Below, in pieces: positions 36,058 through 49,800 of a DNA stretch of 64,000 nucleotides. The notes under the pieces are model-generated. The model had not been told where the DNA came from, searched no databases, and worked only from the letters and a program-made list of their open reading frames with translations. The DNA comes from Dendrobium chrysotoxum (lineage: Eukaryota; Streptophyta; Magnoliopsida; Asparagales; Orchidaceae), in NCBI GenBank assembly GCA_019925795.1, contig CM034298.1:52168365-52232364 (forward strand), written 5' to 3'. Numbering within the stretch: the stretch's first letter is position 1; the number at the start of each line of letters is the position of its first letter. The position numbers were made by a program, and so were the translations under genes.

Positions 36058-39000
36058 ATGGAGGTAATGGAGATCGATCATGATTACAGTTTTGATATTT
36101 ACAGCTCCACATTTCTCGTCATTGTTCTCTGCTGGGAAATTTACCTCATAGGTTCGAAATTTTTCGATGGTGATTTTTGTTACAGGGCGCGCGCCGCGTC
36201 GCCTTCGATGCGGCGAAGGAGATGCAATCGCCGCGCTTCCGCGCCATTATCCGCGCTACAAGTGGTCGCCGGAAGCGATCTCCAACTGACGTCAAGAGCT
36301 TTTCCCACGAATTGAACTCCAAGGGCGCCAGCCCACTTCCGTTTCGGAAGCTCCGCGGTCTCACAAGGCCCGAAGTAAAATGCAGGAGAAGAACGATTTT
36401 TTTTTTTTTTGTTCAAGTTTGTGAAAATTCTTTGCTAATCCTGCTACTCCTCTAATTTTAATGGCAGGATATAATGACGGTGATCAAGTCCAAGTTTAAG
36501 CTTCTCAAAGAGGAGGTGAACGCGGAATTGGGTGTCTATGCTGGCGATTTGGTAGGAATTCTTGATAAAGCTACGGAGGAGCACCCGGAGTGGAGGGAGC
36601 CATTAGAGGATCTTCTCGTGATATCCCAGAAATGCGCGGAGATGTCGCCGGACGAGTTCTGGGTAAAATGCGAGGGGATAGTTCAGAACCTGGATGACCG
36701 TCGGCATGAGCTGCCCATGGGAACCCTCAAGCAAGTACACACTCGGATCCTCTTTATCCTCACGAGGTGTACTCGCTTGTTGCAATTCCAGAAGGAAGGT
36801 GCGTATGGCGAAGAGGAGCATGTTCTTGGCCTCCACCAGTTCAGTGATCTTGGATTTTATCCGGACCAGACTGATTCTGGTCAGGCTCTTAAGAACCATA
36901 TCACTGCCAAGAATATCAAGGAAAAGATCATGAGGGCAAAAATTCAGGAGAGAAGGCTCAGCTTGTCTCATTTGAATCAATATTCAGCTGGAGGTGCTGA
37001 CTCCCCGGCTAGCAGGGATAGAATTTCTTCTTGGAAGAAACTGCCGTCTGCTGCCGAGAAGAATCAGAAGAAGGGAGAAGCAGAGGAGGATGACTCCCAG
37101 CGGCTGGAAAAAACAAAGCTTGGTGTTGATGAGAAAATAGGAGTTTTCAAATCCTCTGAGAAGCCACCTAAAAGCTCAGCTGGTATAGTTAATCAAGGAG
37201 CGAATTCGGAGAAGGTTTTTGATGGTAAAAGGTTGATGATATGTCGCATTTGTGATTTTGAGATACCAACCATGCATGCCGAAGGACACTTCAAAGTATG
37301 CACCATTGCTGATAGATGTGACTCCAAGGGATTATCAGTTGATGAACGGCTTGTGAGAGTTGCTGAAATTCTTGAGAAAATTGTTGATCAATGCAAGCCA
37401 AAGGAGCACGAGAAAGTTTCTAGAGTTGGATCTTCCTGTGAAAGTGGAGATTCTCATGAGCCAACATCTATTAGAAACAATGACTGGTTCTCTACAAACG
37501 TTGGGCAGTGCCTTCCAGATCCATCTACCTTGTGCAATATTGATGTTTTGAATTCTAGTGCTGGTACGCGTGATCAGGGGATCCTAGCATCTTCATCTGA
37601 AAGCATAAGCGCACAATCATCTTTGGTGACGCCTCGAACTAGCCTGCTTAACTTGCTATCAACTAGCAATATCTCATTTCTTGAGTTTGAAAATTTTCAG
37701 CAGGTATCTCTTCTACATATAATTAGTTTTATATGAAATTGCATAGTTTTGCAACTAAACTATAATTTCAATGTGATTGACCCATTCATATTAGATTAAT
37801 TAATATCACTGTTCAATCAACGGTTGTATGCGTTTTCATATGCTTGTTATGTGAATGGAAAAAGTGCACCATTGAAGATAGGGCATGAGACATAAAGTTT
37901 CCTATTTCAATGCTTTAGATAGAATTTGTAGAATTGGATTGGAATTACACCACAAAAATGTTGGCACTAGATCAATTAATCTAATACGTTTTCATAGTTA
38001 TTAGTGTCAAATCTCAGTAGTGGATCAAGATAAAATAATTTGTAGAGAAAATCTCATTTTGTATGTTTTCTTTGCACAAACTTTGTATGCTTAATTGTGA
38101 ATTGTTTTACCATTTAAATTGCAATATGCATATTGTTCGTGAGGTAGGATCATCACAAGCTGTCTATTCTTTGATAAAATCATCATAAGCACCATGTGTT
38201 GTGTTTTTATGTTTATTGATGTGATGATAGTTTGAAGTATGCTTATTTTATGTTTCATTTTTATTTTATATTACAAGAACACATTAAGCTTTTTCTGTTG
38301 AATCATAGCTAAGCTCTCTTATGAATCACAAACATTAGGTATGATTTAAGAGCCTTTAGTCTGTGAAAGGGGTTCAAAAGTTTTGTATGGGGATTATTAT
38401 AGAAGATTGAACAGAAATTCTTTTGCAATCAAAAGCTCCTCGTTCTCTCCCTTGCTTTACCAAGCAAAGCACTCTCTAAATTCTGCTTTTGGGTTGTGTA
38501 ACCCTTCTGGCTCTGCCCTCCCTTGAATTGTGAACTTGTTCCTCCTCTCCCTCCTCACTGTCTTGGGCTGTGTACCCTTGGTTTTTGTACCCATTCTCTC
38601 ACGTTATTCTCCTAACCATATAACCATCAAGAAGAAGAGAAACCCTTCTACTGCAACTACTTCGATTCTTATCTTCTTTTTATTTATGTTTTATAATTAC
38701 CTTTTGAATCTATGCAACTGTTCTTCTGGTGTACTGCTCTTGGTTTAATCTTTTTGTAGTCGTTAATTTCTAATATATGAGATTGGATTATTCCAAAACT
38801 TTCAATTGCAGATTCAAAGTTTGCTGAATCTTGTTCGTTGCATTGAGAGTGTAAGAAACTGTGATTACAACTCGTTGGAGCACTTGAGTTCCTATTTAGA
38901 AAGCTTGAATACTGTTATTGGTAACAGATTGGTGGATGGCCTCATTATTGAGACTTTTGGAAGACGTATAGAGAAACTGCTACAGTAAGTATACCTGGCA

Positions 39001-42000
39001 TATACTTGTTATGTGTGCTGCAATGTTCTTAAATGCTCGAGTAAAAAAAAAAACATTAATTGAATGAAAAAGTAGTTATTATGAACTTTTGAAGTTAGTC
39101 AATTTGTCCTTGTGAATGATTTAGGGAAACATTTTCTTTTTTTTATTAAATATTTTTGGAAGTTTGTTAATTTGTGAGGTTTCCTCAAATATTGATGCTT
39201 GGTAGGGAAAAGTTCATACAACTTTGTGGTCAAATTGATGATGGAAATAAGGATTCTTCTATTGATGAAGATGGTTCGATAGAAAGTGATAGTGGACGTA
39301 GCTCACGAACAAGCCCTTTGAGCACAAAGATTAAGGATCGGACATGCATTGAAGATTTTGAAATTATAAAACCAATCAGCCGAGGGGCATTTGGAAGAGT
39401 TTTTCTTGCAAAGAAAAGAATTACTGGGGACATTTTTGCAATCAAGGTAACTGCTAATTTAGCAAACTAATAGAACGAATATTTTCATTAATGACTTCAT
39501 TTTTTGTGTTTACATCAGATTTTCCTAAAGGGAAATAATGATGAAATTCTATAGGTTATAAATTGAAACATTTCTTTAATATAAATGAGGATGAAAAGTT
39601 GGATAAGTCATGTATATACTGCTAATTCACATTGACTGCATCGTTGCAGGTTTCTCTTCATCTTTTCTCTAAAGTTATCGCCTACTCCTAATTTAATTCT
39701 GATCTTCTCCATTGATAAAATGTATAGTAAATCGTTGACTGGAATGTTTTGTTCAACTTTGCTAGTAATTGATTGGTTGTGGATATTGTTTGCGTGTGTA
39801 CTATTTTATGAACATACTATTTTCTGTATCAAGCATTGTTTTGTCAAAGTATACGACCTTTTAGCTTGTTTTGTTGGTGGTATCTCACCTTTTATGGTTG
39901 TCTTTGTAGATTACCCAACAGCCAAAATTTACTTATTTTTCCTCCTTGCAATTAAACTATAATCTTTTTTTTGTTTTTCCAGCAAACTATTTAAAATGCC
40001 AAACCTTATGCATGTCTACACATTCTTAGTACATTATGGCACGTGTTATGAGTTTTCATCTGAAACCTTAGTTATCATATGGGTATCATACTGTAACTAT
40101 GATGAATAATTAATTTTAAACTGGCAAATTCAGGTTGTGTTCAACAGCGAATCTGTTAATATTTTGATAGAGAAATGTCTTGGAGTATGAATTTGCTCTT
40201 TTTTGAGGTCATGATTTTTGTTAATCTATTTGAACTTTTCTGTTGCTCCCAAGCTTCAGTTAGTATGCATATGGCCCTATTAATATTTAGGCTTCGTTTG
40301 GGACGGCTTTCTCACTGTTTTCTGAATTAACTTTCTAGTAAAAAAATTTTTAGTTTAAGAAATTTTTGTACTAAAAAGATGCTTTAGAGAGCAGAAAAAC
40401 AGTCGTCCTAAACGAAGCCTTAGTCGATTTGCCATAGTAAGGTATTTTTTCTATTTTCCATAAGCTTAATGATATGAAACTTAAAGTCTACAATCATAGA
40501 GAATGCAAAATGTTTGTGTTCCATCAATCATTTTGAATTTTAATTTTCTAAATTTGAATTTTGCATTTGTTTTGTTTTTTTTTTAATTAGAGTAGTTAAT
40601 CAAAACCTACATTCATATCTAGAAATCGTGCTTATGATAAACATGTTTGTGGGTGGATTCAGTCCTTGGATTGCTGGAAGTTTCTGTTCTTGTTATGATT
40701 GTGTTTGCTTGCAATTCTTGCCGCTTCTTTTGTTTATAGGCTTTGCTGCGGTTTTTCTGCTCAACTTCTAGTGCTATCATTTTTGCGACTTCTCCTGTTT
40801 ATAGGATTTGCTTTGGTATTTCTGCTCAACTTCTAGTGCTGTCATTGCTATGCTTAACTAACCTATAGGCTCTATTCCTATTTATGCAATGATTCACTGT
40901 TACTATCAATATGGATCTTAGTGTCTATTCAACAAGCCTTCCCAATTTTTTCTACTTGTGGCTTTTCCATTAGGACGTCTTAGTTTTTCTCCTTTGTGGC
41001 TATTAATTGAGTTTCTGCAACTTCTACTCTTATGTAGATGTTGTGTTTCAGATAAGATGTTTATCAAGGATTCCTCATCATGATTTGCATTTACCGAGGC
41101 TTATTAATGTCTGCAGGCATGCAAAAACAATGTATGATAGGATTAACATTCTTATCTTTTGTATGTTATCTCTTCTTCTTCCTCTATTGTAGGATTGTGA
41201 TTCTTAATTTGGTGTTTGACCTTAATAAGGATTTTCTACTTAGAGTACTTCGATTTGATTTTGGTAAGTTTTAGTTAAGTTGAAGCTAAATAATATTTTA
41301 AATTAGTTTTGCAGTTTTGACTTAGGCTTCGTTTGAGACAGCTTTTTTATTGCTTTATGAAGTAGCTTTTCAAAAAATAAAATCATATCATAGATTGTTT
41401 TTGCAAGCATGAGGCTTGTTCAACATTTGATTCTTTGCATCTTCATATTCTTCTTCTTTTAATTCTTCCTCCTTTTTGTCTTTTTAATGTCTTGCTAAAA
41501 TTAGTTATATATTTTTCAATTATATTTTTTGTGTTAAAACTTAATTAGTTGTATGTTTAAGTGTGGGCTCCGAATATTCGGCCCCGGCCTCCCCCTGCTA
41601 TTTTTTTGGGGGAGTTTTAACGAATTAAGTTCCGGGGTAAATTTTAGAAGGTAGATAGGTTTGTAGATAGGACACTACCCAGAGATTTCGCCCTCATTTT
41701 GTGAGGACTTTATGATCTGAGTTCTGGTTTCCTATAGGCGCAAGCCCATATAGTTAATTACCCCTCCCGATAACGAGAGAGAACTTTCAATTAAGGCTAG
41801 TCGTCAATCAGATACGTATAGATACGTGCATCTGGCATATAGTAGCAGCATGGGTCTGAATATTTGAAGGGTTTGAGAATTTGAAATTTTAAATTAAAGA
41901 TTTCACCATCTTGCACTTAAAGCGGATGGTAGGGGAATGAATGATGGACCCGATCAAGATCCCATGGTTTCGTCGTCCCGGGCCATCGTGGTCCCTGGTC

Positions 42001-45000
42001 TACTTAGTCAAAGGATGTAGTCAACCCAACCTGATAAGAGTATCCTTGTCGGCAGCCATGGGTTGCTTCGTCCAAGGGGACCTTGTAGACCTGGGATGGA
42101 TGTTTGTCTAAGGGGACAAATTTGAATCCACCTTAGCTAACAGAGGGCTTTGTGCCCTATCGATCATATCCTATTGATTTATATCTCAAGGATTTGATGC
42201 CACTAAGGAACGTATTGGTTCTGGCCATAACTGCTATCTCGTGGTGCCATTTGGCGACAAAATCACTCAGTTCAGAGGGCCTCAAGTCATAACCGTTTAC
42301 CTGCAGTGCCATTTGACGGCGAAACTGACGGTTAGAGGACACGTACCACGTCCTTACTGGCAGCAGATTGTTTGAGAATGGATCATAGTAATATTTTTGA
42401 CTAGGCATTAGCTCTATGTGAGCTAAAGTAAATTTTCAGATTTGTCCACCTCGGCAAACTATTGCGAAGGGTGGATGGGGTTTGTGCTTTAAGTAATGAG
42501 ATGGTTGATTTCAAATCTTAAACATCTTTGGATTCTTGGGATTTCAGAATTTAAATTTTATGGGTGTTTGGACATTTGGGAGGCATTCGAAAGTATTTGT
42601 GAACCCCTCCGATTGAGATCTCATTCAACATGGCCATCATCGAGGTGTATGGGGTCATTCATATTTATGAGTTGAATCTTGTCAACTCTATCAGGCTGTC
42701 GATAGAGGATTGGGTTTCGTAGGCTTTATGTCTTTGTAAGTGAATTCGCTTGATTATAGGCCTTGAAGGCCTAATATGAATGTATAAAATAAATATCCTG
42801 GTCGATCTCGCGACCACATATTTATTTAATGGTTCGAGCCGTGTCGACTCCTGCCTATCCGTATAGAAGGATCAGGCTCAAACTTAAATTCACTTATTAA
42901 CCCGCGTAGCTTTCCTAGACGTCACGTGTGTATCAATAACATGCTCGTCGGGGCCCATGCGGGTGTTTGGGGGCATTTTTATAATTATTTGTTGAACCTT
43001 ATCGACTTCTATTTTTCTGCTTAGGAGGATCGGGTTCAAATTTATTGACCCGCGCAGCATCCCTAGACGTCACGTGTGTACCAATAACATGTTCGCCGGG
43101 GCCCATGCGGGTTATATGATTGCACTTACCCCTTATGTGTACCTATGTGTATACAAATTAAGGTGCATGTGCAGGGCATTTTTGGGATACTTCAGTTGTG
43201 CGAGCAACTGCCATTAGAACATGTGCGACGCTCTATTTAGGAGCTCGTAGACGCCTTCTGTCTGCTTGTACGAGTGTTGCAGATCCGGTGGCATCATACT
43301 ACGGGTCTTCTACAGCAACTTGCAGGAGCTCGCATTTGATGTATCTACTTTGTATTTTTGCTTGTGGACAATATATTGGGTGTGCTACGGACCTTCTACA
43401 GCGGCTCATAGAAGCTCGTATCTGATGAAGCTTTTTCATGTTTAGTCATATACAATATATTTTACTCACGACGAGCCTCCTATAACTGCTACGACAGCCT
43501 GTAGGTGTGTTTGCATTTGCTATATCTCTTATTGTATTTTGATGTTGATCGCAGAGCGTTGCTACATTCACTGTATTTCTGTCCTATGTTGTATAAGATA
43601 GATGTATTCATAAGCTTCACTACCTGCGAGGTCTGATGATTTGCTTGTATATTGAATCATTGTTGATGATGGAGACGTCGCTACATTCATATGTATGTCT
43701 TTTATGAATATCCCCATTGCAATTGTCCTTACCCATCAAGTTCATATCACTTGCTCTTATGAGTGAGATATAGGGATTCTACTACTATCTTAATTTTAAC
43801 ATTTAGGTTTGATCCCTTGTTTATGGCTCAAGCTCAAGCTTACAAGTCCTCCTTTCATCTTGTTGATAATTACTTGGTTTTCATCTTCAATTGTGAGTAA
43901 CTCATCTTGCACATGTGTTGTAAGGTTCACTGAAATATCCTTAGGCCTCCATTTGTAACTAGACTGTACATTCTTGCTAATCGATGAAGGTCGTTATGGT
44001 AGTTGAATACTTGCTGTTCACTTGGATAACCATGATGCATTTAGACTTTGATTTGCTCATTTATCTTAGTTATATTCAACTTTGAGTTAGGTCCATGTTC
44101 ATTGCACTTACACTTGATTCTTGCTTAGATATCTTCCTTCATGATTTGTCATTTGACTACTAGTCGGGCTGCATTCACCATCAATTTTCTCTAAGCGTTT
44201 GTTGTTTGTATATTTCTTGTTGCCAACAGTTGAAAATCTTGCACTTCAACCAGCATAGTTGTCATGAATCGATCACTACATTCAACGAGTCTTTGCATTG
44301 TAGTTCGTAGATAGTTTGCCACCTCTCTTATAATGCTTCCTAATTGTTATTTAGAGATGCATCATGTCCAACACTGTAAGTGACATATTGAGATCCAAAT
44401 ATCTCCCATGTCATATTTCCATAGTCAAATTGTATTCCCAAAATCTTTTGTTTCTAGCAAACAAGTTGCACTTGGAAGTTCTTTATTTTCAAAGATGATC
44501 TGCAATTCGTATGATGAGCTTGAAATCGAGTGCATGTCTCCCTTCATTTCAAAGTTCAATTTCTGCTTCAATTTAATGTTCTTCTGTTACTTGCCATCAA
44601 ACCACGCTTGCGAGTTCTCTATTCATCATGAGCTTTGTGTTCAATAGTTTACATGTAATTAGGAGCTCATTGTTCTGTCAATTACATCTTCATCCTTTTG
44701 CATTTGTTCACTTAGGCCCCTTGCCATTGTTCACTTGATCCTTGCTTGCAGATATGTTGTAAGTTATGTTGAAGTCCACAAGTCTTTCATTTGATTGTTA
44801 ATGTTCATTGGAAAGATCTAGGTCTTAACTATCATTTGCATGATTGAGTTTTGCTAAGTTAAAGTTCGATTCCTTGTAGTATTTTCAAGTTCAAAGCTTT
44901 TGTATTTCATCCAAGTTTTGGTTTAGGTTCAAATTAAGTTCATTTAATGTCCAAATAAAGTCCACTGTTTGTTCCAAATCTTTGCCATTTTGTTCAAGTT

Positions 45001-46792
45001 CTGTTGACATCCACTATGTTTGATTCAAATCAAGTCCAAGTTAACAAGTCTTTGCAAGTTCTTTTATTTGTGTTCAAATAGTTCAAGTTAAGTCCAAGTT
45101 TGAGTTCAACTCGAGTTCACTTTAATCAAGCTTGAACTCATGTTCAGCTTACTTAATGTCAAAATCAAATTCATTGTGGCTCATTTTTATTTTGCTTTTG
45201 GTTCAAATTTTAAGTTCAGGTGTGGTCTCTTGTCCACTGAAAAATTTGGCAGCCTCCCGGCATCTCTCCCGTTTAGGGAAAACTACAGGAAACTGGGTCT
45301 TCCCACCATGCTAAGAAAAGTGTGTATGGTAGGTGTCCTTGGACACCGCGACCGTATTTTCTTCGTCCCCCACCACGCTAAGAAAAGCTTATATGGGTCT
45401 TCTACATGTACCTGCATTAAAAGAGCACAACTTGCTTTCCCCGCAGGTACAGAGTTGCATACGGGTGTTTAAAATTGTCCCCACCACGCTAGGAAAAGCG
45501 TGCATATGGCTTACCCGCCTCACTGAAGGTGTCGCACCGGGTTCTCTTCCCACCATGATAAGAAAAGCGTGTATGGGTGACTTTCTGGCTCGACACGAAC
45601 GCCGAGAGCAGGATTTTAGGTGATCACCCCCTTCGCCGCAAGCATCGCGACGAACTTCCTCCTACCACGCTAAGAAAAGTGTGTATAGGTGATTGTTTTG
45701 TCGCGTTACAAGCGTTTAAGGTGGGCTCTCCAAGTTTTAGAGTTTAGAGGGGTTATACCTTGGCGATCGGTGAGAGTGTTGACATGTTGACCGGGATAAG
45801 AGAAGAGTCTTTCTTTTTTCGTTAACTTTAGTTAATTATGATTAATTATAATTAGTAAAATAACTAATTATAATTAACCTTAATTAATCACAATTAATTA
45901 TAATTAATAATTAATTACAATTCATTTTAATTAATTATAACTAATCATGATTAATATTAATTAATTATAATTTAAAAAATTAATTATAATAATTTTTAAT
46001 TAATTATAATTAATTATGATTAATAATGGTTAATTAAAATTAATAATGATTAATTATAATTAACTTTAGTTAACTATAATTAATATGATTAATATTAATT
46101 AATTAGAATTAAAAATAATTAATTATAATGATTTTCAATTGATTATAATTAAATATATTTAATAATAATTAATTTAAATTAAAATAAAATTAGTTGTAAT
46201 TAACATTAATTATAATTAATTATACTTATAATTAATTATAATTAATACTAATTAACTAAAGCTTAACAAAAATAATTACATGATTTATACAGAAACTGAT
46301 CGGAATTTAGACTAATCCAATTAATAGGATTTAGGGATAATTTGGCAACAGGACTTATGCAAGATTTGATAAAGATTTACAGGATTTATGCTAAATCCTT
46401 CCCGACGGCATTTGATCGCCCCGTAAATCTCACGGTGGAATAAATCCTCCATTTCCCTTTTCTATAGTTCGGTAGGTTTACTGGATTTGGCCGAAGAAGC
46501 GCATGATAGGGAGAAAGTTACCTTCAAAGTGAGCGAGTGAGCTCCGATCGTGGCTTTCGATCGGACAGAGAAGGGAGCGTCGCCAGAGGAGGTCCGGTTA
46601 GGGAACGGCTTCGATTCGACGAGAGGAAGAGGCCGGTGGCTTGGTGTCGGCTGGGGATCGGGTAAGTATAGGGAAAGAGCAGGAGGCGTCAATCGGGGTG
46701 TCTGCTTGGCAAGAGGTAGATTGAGGGAGCTTGGGTAGAGAAAGTTAGGGCACGTGATGATCTCAGCTGAAGCAGAGATGTGAGGGTTGGAG

Positions 46793-46824
<32 letters not shown>

Positions 46825-49800
46825 GTAGACTGAAGGCTTGCGAATAGGGCAAGGGCGACGGGAGGAGGAAGGCAAGTGAGAGTTCTGCGTGTTGGAGCCG
46901 ACCCGAATGCTTCGTTTGAGTCGGGTATTTAACGACGCTCGCAAGGTCCGATCGAGGTAAGCTACGCCTGCAAGAAAAGCGACATGAGCGGCGCCGTTGC
47001 AGGATATGGGTGAGCCGTATGTCAGAGGATTTGAGGGCAGGTAATGATTTATGCTATTTTTTATATTTCCTTTTTTTTGTACCAGCACAGAGGTCAACAT
47101 TAATTGTGAGCAACTTTCACATATCATCTTTATCTTTATCAGGGGGATTTAGAGTCTTTATCAAATTTCTTTACTGTTTATGGACTTTGGAGGCATTCTT
47201 AAGAAAGAACCCTATGTGATATAGGCTTCGTTTGGGACAGCTTTCTTACAACTTTCTAAAACGGCTTTTTAGTATAAAAAAATTCTAATTCAAAAAATTT
47301 TTGCACTAAAAAATTGTTTTAGAAAGCAACAAAAAAATTGTCCCAAATGAAGTCATAGTCACAAAGTTTCTTTGTGGGTGAATTATAGTCATGTTATATT
47401 ATTTTTTGCATTTGATTCTTTCTCTAGAGTCATATATCAAGTACCATAAGAGATGAAACTTTCGAAAGTACTCCACTATAAACATAGCTTGATGTTATTT
47501 GAAGTATGCTGCATGATCACGTAATAGGGATTGAACATTGAGCATTGTGAATTTAGCTAACATGATTCAATCACCATAAGGATTTCGATTAACTTTGATG
47601 TTAGGGGAAGTCTTAGGTCCCTTATAGCCATCTTGTAGATGGCGCTGAACTCAGTTAGAGGTTGTCAATTTAGCACATATCTCCTTTAGGAAGGAGTATT
47701 ACTTGTTCTTAGAGGGTAATTGTTGTCACACTCTAATTTCAGAAGGCGTTGCAACCTGACAACACGAGACATAATGACCAACTCTTGAAATAAACTTTAA
47801 ATGTCAAGATTGATTAAACCTATATTGTACTTAAATAGAAAGTTTCATACACAAGTAATTGTAAGTAGAAATAGTAAGTACATGAAATTAAATAATATTT
47901 ATTGCATCAATATAGTCTACAATAATAATACACAAAATAAGTAAAAATAACAAATAATAAACAAAAATAATCTAGAAGAATAACTACAAAAGAAAACGCT
48001 ACTAAAATCCAATCAAATTTTTATACCATTCAATAGATGCATAAGAGTATTTAACATGCATTTTTATATTAAGGACTATTATACATCAATGAATCAAGAC
48101 AAAGCCATATGTGCTAATTAAAAGTTTAGCAATAAATGAGTATGCAATGACAACCTATAAAATATCTAAGAACCTAGTATAAGGCTTCATTTGGAATAGT
48201 TTTCTTACTGCTTTTCAATACAAAATTTTTTAAATTTGAAATTTATGTACTAAAAAGTTATTTTAGAAAACAATAAAAAAATTGTTCCAAATATAGCCTA
48301 AGTATCAAGAATAATATCTATAACAAAGACATATACATTTATCCTCTAATAATTAGTCGTATTAACATGAATAATACAAAATTTCAAAGTTTATTGTAAT
48401 CCAATCAATCTCATTTGATGAACAATCGACTCAAAGGTCCTATAAAATAAGAACCATAAATCAATTGCACAAACACCCATAAGCATTGAAAATTGGCTTC
48501 TAACATAGTACAATTATAATTGATCCAAATTAATTTTTATTATCATAGAATGACAGTTATAATATTTATCTTTATTTTATAACCAAACCTAAATTAATTC
48601 AAATCAAATCTTAAGTCTAAATTAAAAATAAAAAATAAAAAAGTCTAAATTTAAAAGAATTAAAATAACTACCTATAAAACCTATCATAAAATAGTGAGG
48701 AATAAATATTTTATTAGTAGAAGATTAAGAAGAAAAAATAGAACAATTTCGCTGCCTTATGGTTGAAGAGGAAGAAGTGGAGAAGGGAAAGTTATAGAGA
48801 ACTGAGGGAGATATCACATATGTTAGAGGAAGAGATGAAATGAGAGCTAGCTCTAAATTGTAAGAGAAAAAAAAAGAGGAGAACACATGTAGGTGCCTCC
48901 GGGTCAACAAATGAAGAAGACGAGGATGAGATTTGTCGGCTGCTAAGAAGAGAAATGAAGGGGATTGGAATGCCCTAGCTTTGTGCATCTTTAAATTAGG
49001 AGTGGAGGAAGCAACGAGCTCAGGATTTATGTGATTTGTACTTCAAGAAAGGTAGGGTGAAGGGTTTCGAGCGGCTAGTATTAGGGTTTCGGGTCTAAGT
49101 TTGGGACTGGTCAAGATCGCTACACTTGCTCCATTTAGGACATGGCTTGTGATTCCTATAAGAAGTTCCATTTTTGCTAGTGAATTGAAGATGGTTGGCT
49201 GATGATGGATGATGCTCGATGATAAAGAAAATGCTTCTTGCTGCTGAGTGGTTTATCCCCTCTAGGTCTTTTTTGTTTCAACAAGAACTCTTTTTTTAGC
49301 TATTTGCGTTCAGAATTCTCAAGCTAAACCATTCTCTCGATTTTGTATGATCTCTTCCATCACTCTACAATGCATTTGTTATTTTCATTTATAGTAGTTA
49401 AATTATTATTTGAGATTATTAGCTTGCTTTTTGGTTATAATCGCATGTTTTATTGCATAAGATGGTTGCATTTAATGAAAAGCTTTTATGAAAAGAGGTT
49501 AATTTAGCTTAACCTTGCATTCTATGCTAGATTTGTATTAGAAATCTTATAACCAATAACATCCAACACGTTTTAATATTTCAAATTGCATGCATAATTG
49601 CCTATAGAGTTCACTTGTAAATTTCCAAGTTGAATGTTCAACTTAAAAGGGTTTTGTTGAATGATCGTGGGATCCAAAAACAACCCATCTTGGTAGGGAT
49701 CCTTTAGCATATGAATTATAGATTCTAACCATTGGATCGATCCTCTTATTTTCCTTAGATTGCAACCTGTGGGCCTCCTCTTCTTCTATTTGCTGGCCTT

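Larger units (their letters stand above)
41562..46260 (-). mobile_element. Long non-coding LTR-like element, copy E (limits uncertain)
   Basis: In plus view the border TGTGGGCTCC at 41562 is the reverse of a ...GGAGCCCACA end. Reading the minus strand from about 46260 down: AT-rich block, hairpin-bearing repeats, TTCAAGTT-rich stretch, duplicated segment, two-hairpin module (41779-41732) and the end. The order parallels copies A and C, but primary similarity outside the module is low. The far border was not found and may extend to about 47000. No coding frame. Confidence 0.5.

Noticed and set aside
37704..37736. Extension of kinase exon 3 to the stop at 37736
   Set aside because: CAG|GTATCT is a good donor and the family sequence resumes at 38812 in the same phase.
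42157..42408. 83-codon minus-strand frame in copy E
   Set aside because: No motif, and not preserved in related copies.
45304..45688. CRISPR-like array of repeats
   Set aside because: Only five degenerate units with uneven spacing, in eukaryotic DNA with no cas genes; better described as hairpin repeats of a retroelement.
46462..47127. 221-codon minus-strand open frame in intron 5
   Set aside because: It is proline/serine-rich without a domain, crosses a CT microsatellite (RERERERER) and has no supporting signals; most likely chance in a GC-rich segment.
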